Source of the DNA: Actinomycetes bacterium
GTDB taxonomy: Bacteria; Actinomycetota; Acidimicrobiia; Acidimicrobiales; Palsa-688
NCBI GenBank assembly: GCA_021827225.1
Contig: JAKAXG010000158.1
Coordinates: 1 to 8,387, forward strand
Reading direction: 5' to 3'
DNA length: 8,387 nt
The translations under genes and the position numbers were made by a program. How positions within the stretch are numbered: the first letter of the stretch is position 1; every line of letters starts with the position of its first letter. Shown one piece after another: positions 3,994 to 8,387 of the stretch. The notes below the pieces were generated by a model. That model was given only the letters and a program-made list of their open reading frames with translations. It did no database searches and was not told the DNA's origin.

Positions 3994-5226
3994 ATGCCCT
4001 ACCAGTTCACTTCCGCCGGCCTGACCCTGCACGAGGATGTGCGCCGGTTCATGGACACATTCGTGTACCCCAACGAGGACCGCTACTACTCGGAGCTGGA
4101 GGACTCACCGGACGGGCACCCGCCGGTGATGTCGAAGCTGAAGGCGGCGGCCATGGAGCGGGGCCTGTGGAACCTGTTCCTCCCCGAACTGGAAGCGCAC
4201 CACGTGGGCACCAGGCTGTCGAACGTCGACTACGCCCCGGTCTCGGAGATGCTGGGCCGGGTGGGCTTCGCCTCGGAAGCCTTGAACTGCTCCGCTCCCG
4301 ACACCGGAAACATGGAGATCCTCCACCGCTACGGGAGCGATGCGGTGAAGGCCCGCTGGCTGGAGCCGTTGCTCGCCGGCGAGGTCCGCAGCGCCTTTTC
4401 CATGACCGAGCCCGACGTGGCCTCATCCGACGCCACCAACATCGGGCTGCGCATCGAGCGCACCGCCGACGGGTACGTACTCAACGGGCGGAAGTGGTTC
4501 AGCTCCGGGGCGGCGTCGCCGCGCTGCAAGGTGCTGATCGTGATGGGTCAGACCGACCCTGAGGCGGCGCCCCACCTCCGCCAGTCAATGCTGGTGGTCC
4601 CCATGGACACCCCCGGGGTGTCAGTGGGCCTGCTCCCGACGGTGTTCGGCTACTCCGAGCACGGGGGCCACCCGGAGGTCGTGTACCGGGACGTGCACGT
4701 GCCGGCGGATCACCTCCTGGGCGACGAGGGAGGCGGCTTCGCCATCGCCCAGGCCCGGCTCGGCCCGGGCCGCATCCACCACTGCATGCGCTCGATCGGC
4801 GTGGCCGAGCGGGCTCTCGAGCTGATGGTCACCCGGTCGCTGGAGCGCCGGGCGTTCGGTTCCAGCCTGGCCCACAAGGGGGTGGTCCAGGATTGGATCG
4901 CCGAGTCCCGGATCGAGATCGACATGGCGCGCGAGTACGTCCTGAAGGCCGCCGGCCGCATGGATGCCGAGGGCAACAAGGCGGCCGCCACCGACATCGC
5001 CGGCATCAAGGTGGCGGTGCCCCGGATGACCCTGCGGGTGGTCGACCGGGCCATCCAGGTGCACGGCGCGGCCGGGGTGACCCAGCTCACGCCCCTGGCC
5101 CACATGTACGCCATGACCCGTACCCTGCGCATCGCCGATGGGCCCGACGAGGTGCACAAGATGACCATCGCCCGCCGGGAGATACGCCGCCATCAGCCGT
5201 CGTTCCGGATGAGCGAGGCCGGCTGA
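3994..5226 (+). CDS. Acyl-CoA dehydrogenase, ACAD10/11-like
   Basis: This 410-residue flavoenzyme would oxidise an acyl-CoA to the enoyl-CoA with FAD and donate electrons to ETF. Motifs in order are A-P-D-T-G-N-M-E-I-L (101-110), F-S-M-T-E-P-D-V-A-S-S-D (135-146), L-N-G-R-K-W-F-S-S-G (163-172), G-P-G-R-I-H-H-C-M-R (257-266), R-R-A-F-G (285-289), Q-V-H-G-A-A-G (355-361) and R-I-A-D-G-P-D-E-V-H (379-388). These, especially P-D-T-G-N-M and A-D-G-P-D-E-V-H, mark the ACAD10/ACAD11-like group. The usual catalytic Glu position in the last motif holds Asp382, as I recall is normal for this group. In other organisms such enzymes often accompany an aminoglycoside-phosphotransferase-like kinase acting on 4-hydroxyacyl-CoA, but none is visible here. 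ATG 3994 is chosen because family similarity begins there and AGGA lies seven bases upstream. The frame stays open further upstream without similarity. Confidence 0.94.
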   Translation: MPYQFTSAGLTLHEDVRRFMDTFVYPNEDRYYSELEDSPDGHPPVMSKLKAAAMERGLWNLFLPELEAHHVGTRLSNVDYAPVSEMLGRVGFASEALNCSAPDTGNMEILHRYGSDAVKARWLEPLLAGEVRSAFSMTEPDVASSDATNIGLRIERTADGYVLNGRKWFSSGAASPRCKVLIVMGQTDPEAAPHLRQSMLVVPMDTPGVSVGLLPTVFGYSEHGGHPEVVYRDVHVPADHLLGDEGGGFAIAQARLGPGRIHHCMRSIGVAERALELMVTRSLERRAFGSSLAHKGVVQDWIAESRIEIDMAREYVLKAAGRMDAEGNKAAATDIAGIKVAVPRMTLRVVDRAIQVHGAAGVTQLTPLAHMYAMTRTLRIADGPDEVHKMTIARREIRRHQPSFRMSEAG

Positions 5227-5236
5227 GCGGCTCAGC
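5222..5236. terminator. Palindrome spanning two convergent stop codons
   Basis: GCTGAGC-G-GCTCAGC is a perfect inverted repeat around one central base. In RNA it would form a 6-bp stem with a three-base loop on either strand. It contains the TGA of the acyl-CoA dehydrogenase (5224-5226) and, on the other strand, the TGA of the ABC permease (5234-5232). It may act as a small bidirectional terminator, though neither side has a T-tract. Confidence 0.4.
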
Positions 5237-6389
5237 GCAGGGCCCGGCGCATCCGCACGGTCGCCAGCAGCAGGAACGCCGCGGCGAAGCCCACCAGGAC
5301 GGCCAGCTGCGGGATGATGGCCGTGACACCGGCGCGGCGAGCCAGCAGAGCGGTCCACGCGTCGACAGCCCAGGCCTGGGGGGCCACGTGGCCGACCTGG
5401 CGCATCACGCCGTTGACGATGGACAGAGGCCACATGCAGCCGCCCAGCATGGCCAGGGCCATGCCCACCGCCGGGCCGATGGCGGTGGCCTGCTCGGGGG
5501 TCCGGAACAGCGTCCCGGACAGCATCCCGGCCCCGGCCCCCACCAGCGCCCAGGACAGGACCAGGGCGGTGGCCGCCGGCCAGTCGCCCCACGAGACCCC
5601 GAACACCACCGCTCCGGTGGCCACGATGACGGCCGACTGGACCACGGCGATCACGGTGAAGCCCAGGGCCTCACCGGCGATGATGGTGCCCGGCCGGACC
5701 CGGGCGGCGCGCATCCGTTCGTACATTCCCAGCCGGCGGGTCTCGATGATGAGGGTCCCTCCGGTCAGCGCGTTGAGGAACACGAACAGCACCAGCATGG
5801 TCGGGGCCGAGTAGCTGAAGCCCTCGGGCAGGGTGTTGGCCCGGCTCTCCACCACCGAGACGTCGGCCCGGACCCGGCTGAGCGTGGGCTGCAGTGTGGC
5901 CGCCCGGGCCAGGCCCGATTCGTAGGAGCCGTATCCGGAAGCCGAGCTGAAGAGGGCGGCCTGCACCCTCGCTCCCTCGGTGTCCACGACGGAGCGCACG
6001 GCTGCGGCGGCGGCCTGCTGGGTGCTGCTGGCCGGTTCGGCCAGGACCGTCACCTCCACCGGCCGGCCGGCCCGCAGGTCCCGGTCCATGCCCCGGGGGA
6101 GGATCACCGCGGAAGCCACCTCGCCCCGGGCCACGGCCCTGGTGGCCGAATCGACCGTGGGCAGCGACGTCACCCGCAGGTCCGGTGACCGCCCGAGGGC
6201 GGCGGTCAGGTCGGATCCGGTCCGGCCGGATCCGAGATCGACGACCCCCACCCGGATCGACGAGAAACCCCGGACGGTGGCCCCGATTATGAGGATGACC
6301 AGGATCGGCAGGGCGACCATGAAGAAAAGGGCGGTCCGATCGCGCACCACCCGGGTCAGAGCCGCGCCGGCCACGGCGGCCGCCGTCAC
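5232..6389 (-). CDS. ABC-2 type transporter permease (second subunit)
   Basis: This 385-residue inner-membrane subunit belongs to an ABC exporter. One transmembrane helix lies near the N-terminus (about 20-38). A large extracytoplasmic domain follows (about 40-194, opening with I-R-V-G-V-V-D-L-G). Five more helices then come at about 195-214, 240-262, 270-293, 302-322 and 357-378, and a basic C-terminus (R-M-R-R-A-L-R) stays in the cytoplasm. Between helices 2 and 3 is E-T-R-R-L-G-M-Y-E-R-M-R-A (216-228), the ABC-2 cytoplasmic loop thought to contact the ATPase. The GTG start overlaps the stop of the upstream permease by four bases (GTGA), indicating translational coupling. It probably pairs with that permease as a heterodimer. 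The frame continues open far upstream of GTG, but that extension is Gly/Pro/Arg-rich antisense-type sequence and is not counted. Confidence 0.9.
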   Translation of the reverse strand: MTAAAVAGAALTRVVRDRTALFFMVALPILVILIIGATVRGFSSIRVGVVDLGSGRTGSDLTAALGRSPDLRVTSLPTVDSATRAVARGEVASAVILPRGMDRDLRAGRPVEVTVLAEPASSTQQAAAAAVRSVVDTEGARVQAALFSSASGYGSYESGLARAATLQPTLSRVRADVSVVESRANTLPEGFSYSAPTMLVLFVFLNALTGGTLIIETRRLGMYERMRAARVRPGTIIAGEALGFTVIAVVQSAVIVATGAVVFGVSWGDWPAATALVLSWALVGAGAGMLSGTLFRTPEQATAIGPAVGMALAMLGGCMWPLSIVNGVMRQVGHVAPQAWAVDAWTALLARRAGVTAIIPQLAVLVGFAAAFLLLATVRMRRALR

Positions 6390-7561
6390 GCCGCCACCGC
6401 CCGGCGGCCGAGCAGCACGGCGAGCGCGCCGACCACAGCGCTGAAGCCCAGGATGGCGGCCACCGGGCCGGCGGCCGCGGCCAGGCCGCCCCCGGTGGTG
6501 GACAGGTCGGTGAAAGCCCGCAGGGCCCACCCGTTGGGGGTGAGCAGGGACAGGCGGCGCATGAAGGCCGGGGAGGCCGACACGAACACGAAGTTGCCCC
6601 CGAGGAGGGCCAGGGCGAACACGACGGCCGCCGATATGCCCTCCGCCTGGCGCTGGGTCCGGGCCAGGGCGATGACCAGGGCGGTCAGGCTGACCACCGC
6701 CACGATCATCGCCGCGCACACCGCCACCACCGCCGCCGGGCTTCCCCAGTAGGCGCCGAACGCGACGGTGGTGACCACCGCCACCGTGGCCAGGCTGACA
6801 GCCCCGAACACGAACACCGACAGCGCCTTGCCCACGAGTATGTCGACGGCCCGGACCGGGGCGGCCCGCATCCTCTCGATCATCCCCTGGGACCGGTCGA
6901 CGAAGAAGCTGCGGGCGGTGTAGCTGACGAGGAACAGGAGGAAGAAGATGGCCATGGCCGGGCTGTAGTAGCTGACCGCCTTGACGGGTGCGGCTCCGAG
7001 AGGCCGGTCGACCAGCCTCTCGGGGATGGCGAGCCGGGCCGCAGCCGCCTGCAGTCCCGGTACCGACGCCGGCCCGGCCCCCGAGGCCACCGCGGTCGCG
7101 ACCGACAGGCGGTCGGCGTTGATCTGGGCCACGTAGGAGTCGGCGATGGAGCGGGTGATGCTGCCGTCCAGGGCCTGGTTGACGCTGGTCAGCACGGTGA
7201 TACCGGCGGGCGACGGTCCGCCGACCGAGGCGGACAGGCCCTCGGGCAGCACCAGCGCAGCCTGGACCCGGCGGTCCCGGATGGCCGCCGAGGCGGCCCC
7301 GGCGCTCGACTCGGGGACCACGGTGATCACCGAGGCGATTCCCGGCGACCGCAGACCTTCGATGACCGCGGCGGACACCGGGCCGCCGTCTCGGTCCACC
7401 AGCCCCAGCCGGAAGTGGAACTGGTCGGCCCCCTTGAAGGCCAGGCTCATGACCGCGGCGATGACCAGGGGGGCCACGATGGCGATCACCATCCCGGAGC
7501 GGTCCCTCAGCCGTTGCCGCAGATCCTTGCCGGCGATGACCAGCGCCGCGGGCACGCTCAC
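6386..7561 (-). CDS. ABC-2 type transporter permease (first subunit)
   Basis: This 391-residue membrane subunit has the same plan as its neighbour: a cytoplasmic start (G-K-D-L-R-Q-R-L-R-D), helix 1 at about 23-43, and an extracytoplasmic domain at about 45-198 opening with R-L-G-L-V-D-R-D-G-G. Five helices follow at about 199-217, 245-267, 275-298, 308-328 and 362-384. The coupling loop V-D-R-S-Q-G-M-I-E-R-M-R-A-A-P-V (221-236) fits the ABC-2 pattern of an acidic, Gly-containing segment ending R-x-x-P-V. The start GTG shares four bases with the stop of the ATPase gene, so the two are translated in tandem. The layout resembles ATPase-plus-two-permease exporters such as YbhF-YbhS-YbhR. Drug or lipid-like molecule export is the family-based guess, and the substrate is unknown. 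Confidence 0.92.
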   Translation of the reverse strand: MSVPAALVIAGKDLRQRLRDRSGMVIAIVAPLVIAAVMSLAFKGADQFHFRLGLVDRDGGPVSAAVIEGLRSPGIASVITVVPESSAGAASAAIRDRRVQAALVLPEGLSASVGGPSPAGITVLTSVNQALDGSITRSIADSYVAQINADRLSVATAVASGAGPASVPGLQAAAARLAIPERLVDRPLGAAPVKAVSYYSPAMAIFFLLFLVSYTARSFFVDRSQGMIERMRAAPVRAVDILVGKALSVFVFGAVSLATVAVVTTVAFGAYWGSPAAVVAVCAAMIVAVVSLTALVIALARTQRQAEGISAAVVFALALLGGNFVFVSASPAFMRRLSLLTPNGWALRAFTDLSTTGGGLAAAAGPVAAILGFSAVVGALAVLLGRRAVAA

Positions 7562-8387
7562 TCCCGCAGGGCGGTGCCGGTCAGGTGGAGGAACACCGCC
7601 TCGAGGTCCGCCTCGGCCACCGCCACGCTCGTCACGGGCGCCCCGGCGTACTCAGCGGCCTCGAGGACCCCGGGCAGGACCCGCCGGCCGTCGGAGGTGA
7701 GGAGGTGCACTCCCCCGTCGGATGCGGCGGCCTCGTCCACGCCGGGCAGAGCCCGGCACGCCGCAGCCAGGCGGCCGGCGTCACCGGAGGTGGCCAGGTC
7801 TATACGGTCGCGCTCGCCCAGCTGCGACACCAGCTCCCGCCGGGTCCCTTCGGCGATGAGCCGCCCCCGGTCGAGAATCCCCACCCGGTCGCACACCCGC
7901 TCGGCCTCTTCCATGTAGTGGGTGGTGTAGAGGATGCTCATGCCCGAGGCGGCGAAGGCCTTGACCCGCCCGAGGATCGAGTGCCGGCTCTGGGGGTCGA
8001 CACCGACCGTCGGCTCGTCGAGGACCAGCAGGGAAGGGCGGTGGACCAGTCCGGCGGCGATGTTGAGCCGGCGCTTCATGCCCCCCGAGTAGGCCTCCAC
8101 CCGGTCGTCGGCCCGCTCGGTCAGATCGGTCACCTCCAGGGCCTCCTCCACCCGTTCCTGCAGGAGCGCCCCGCGCAGCCGGTACAGCCGGCCGAGGAAG
8201 GCCAGGTTCTCCCGGGCCGTCAGGTCGGGGTACAGGGCGATCTCCTGCGGCACGTATCCGATCCGGGACCGCACCGACAGGTCGCGGCCGGTAGGGCGGC
8301 CGGTCACCAGCACCCGGCCGGTGTCGGGCTCGAGGAGCCCGCACACCATCCTTATGGTCGTGGTCTTGCCGGCACCGTTGGGCCCGA
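7558..8387 (-). CDS. ABC transporter ATP-binding protein, DrrA/CcmA-like, N-terminus cut off
   Basis: The gene runs off the right edge; 275 complete codons are visible before the TGA at 7560-7558. The visible part opens inside the Walker A motif, G-P-N-G-A-G-K-T-T (residues 1-9 of the fragment, bases 8385-8359). It continues through the Q-loop Y-V-P-Q-E (Gln47), the signature Y-S-G-G-M-K-R-R (99-106), Walker B L-L-V-L-D-E-P-T (119-126, catalytic Glu124) and the H-loop T-T-H (His156), so all ATPase motifs are intact. SGGM in place of SGGQ, and a C-terminal extension ending L-E-A-V-F-L-H-L-T-G-T, are typical of DrrA-type drug-resistance ATPases. It powers export through the two permeases encoded just downstream by GTGA overlaps. 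An internal ATG at 8349 lies after Walker A and is not the start; the missing piece is probably some 35-50 residues. Confidence 0.95.
   Translation of the reverse strand, partial: GPNGAGKTTTIRMVCGLLEPDTGRVLVTGRPTGRDLSVRSRIGYVPQEIALYPDLTARENLAFLGRLYRLRGALLQERVEEALEVTDLTERADDRVEAYSGGMKRRLNIAAGLVHRPSLLVLDEPTVGVDPQSRHSILGRVKAFAASGMSILYTTHYMEEAERVCDRVGILDRGRLIAEGTRRELVSQLGERDRIDLATSGDAGRLAAACRALPGVDEAAASDGGVHLLTSDGRRVLPGVLEAAEYAGAPVTSVAVAEADLEAVFLHLTGTALRE

Noticed and set aside
4621..5592. Minus-strand open frame crossing the convergent junction
   Set aside because: It spans the ends of two well-supported genes in the wrong frames and encodes no recognisable domain.
6390..6719. Longer N-terminus of the second ABC permease
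   Set aside because: It overlaps the first permease in another frame and is Gly/Pro/Arg-rich. The GTG at 6389 overlapping the upstream stop matches the other junction of the operon.

Overview
The window is GC-rich (roughly 70% by eye, with G/C at most third codon positions). It uses GTG as well as ATG starts and is densely packed. Acyl-CoA metabolism genes sit beside a DrrA-like drug-export ABC cassette. This suggests a high-GC actinobacterium, possibly of the Acidimicrobiia or Mycobacteriales type. That placement is inferred from composition and gene content only; no rRNA or other marker gene is present.

Layout. (1) Bases 1-232 (+) hold the C-terminal end of an enoyl-CoA hydratase/isomerase family protein. 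(2) Converging on it from the minus strand, and read right to left, are a PaaI/YdiI-type hotdog thioesterase (2019-1624), a tRNA-Arg with anticodon UCU (1569-1496) and an acyl-CoA dehydrogenase (1422-247). (3) A 126-base divergent intergenic region (2020-2145) carries a 7-bp inverted repeat that may be an operator. (4) The plus strand then has a zinc-dependent dehydrogenase of the formaldehyde-dehydrogenase-like group (2146-3411), a small two-CBS-domain protein (3504-3935) with its own recognisable promoter, and a second acyl-CoA dehydrogenase of the ACAD10/11-like type (3994-5226). (5) Converging on that gene is a minus-strand ABC export operon: an ATPase (entering at 8387, ending 7558) and two ABC-2 permeases (7561-6386 and 6389-5232). 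Both junctions are joined by the same 4-base GTGA stop/start overlap.

How the genes fit together. The hydratase, the two dehydrogenases and the thioesterase are all enzymes of CoA-thioester metabolism, but they lie on opposite strands and are not one operon. They look like the scattered, multi-paralogue beta-oxidation complement typical of lipid-using actinobacteria. The two acyl-CoA dehydrogenases appear to place their catalytic base differently: a Glu in the isovaleryl/long-chain position in the first, and an Asp in the C-terminal position in the second. The ABC cassette is a self-contained efflux module with a heterodimeric membrane part.

I see no CRISPR array, insertion sequence, integrase, phage gene or toxin-antitoxin pair, and no convincing novel system. 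The points worth a second look are small: hairpins, start-site architecture, active-site substitutions and a 9-bp tandem duplication.
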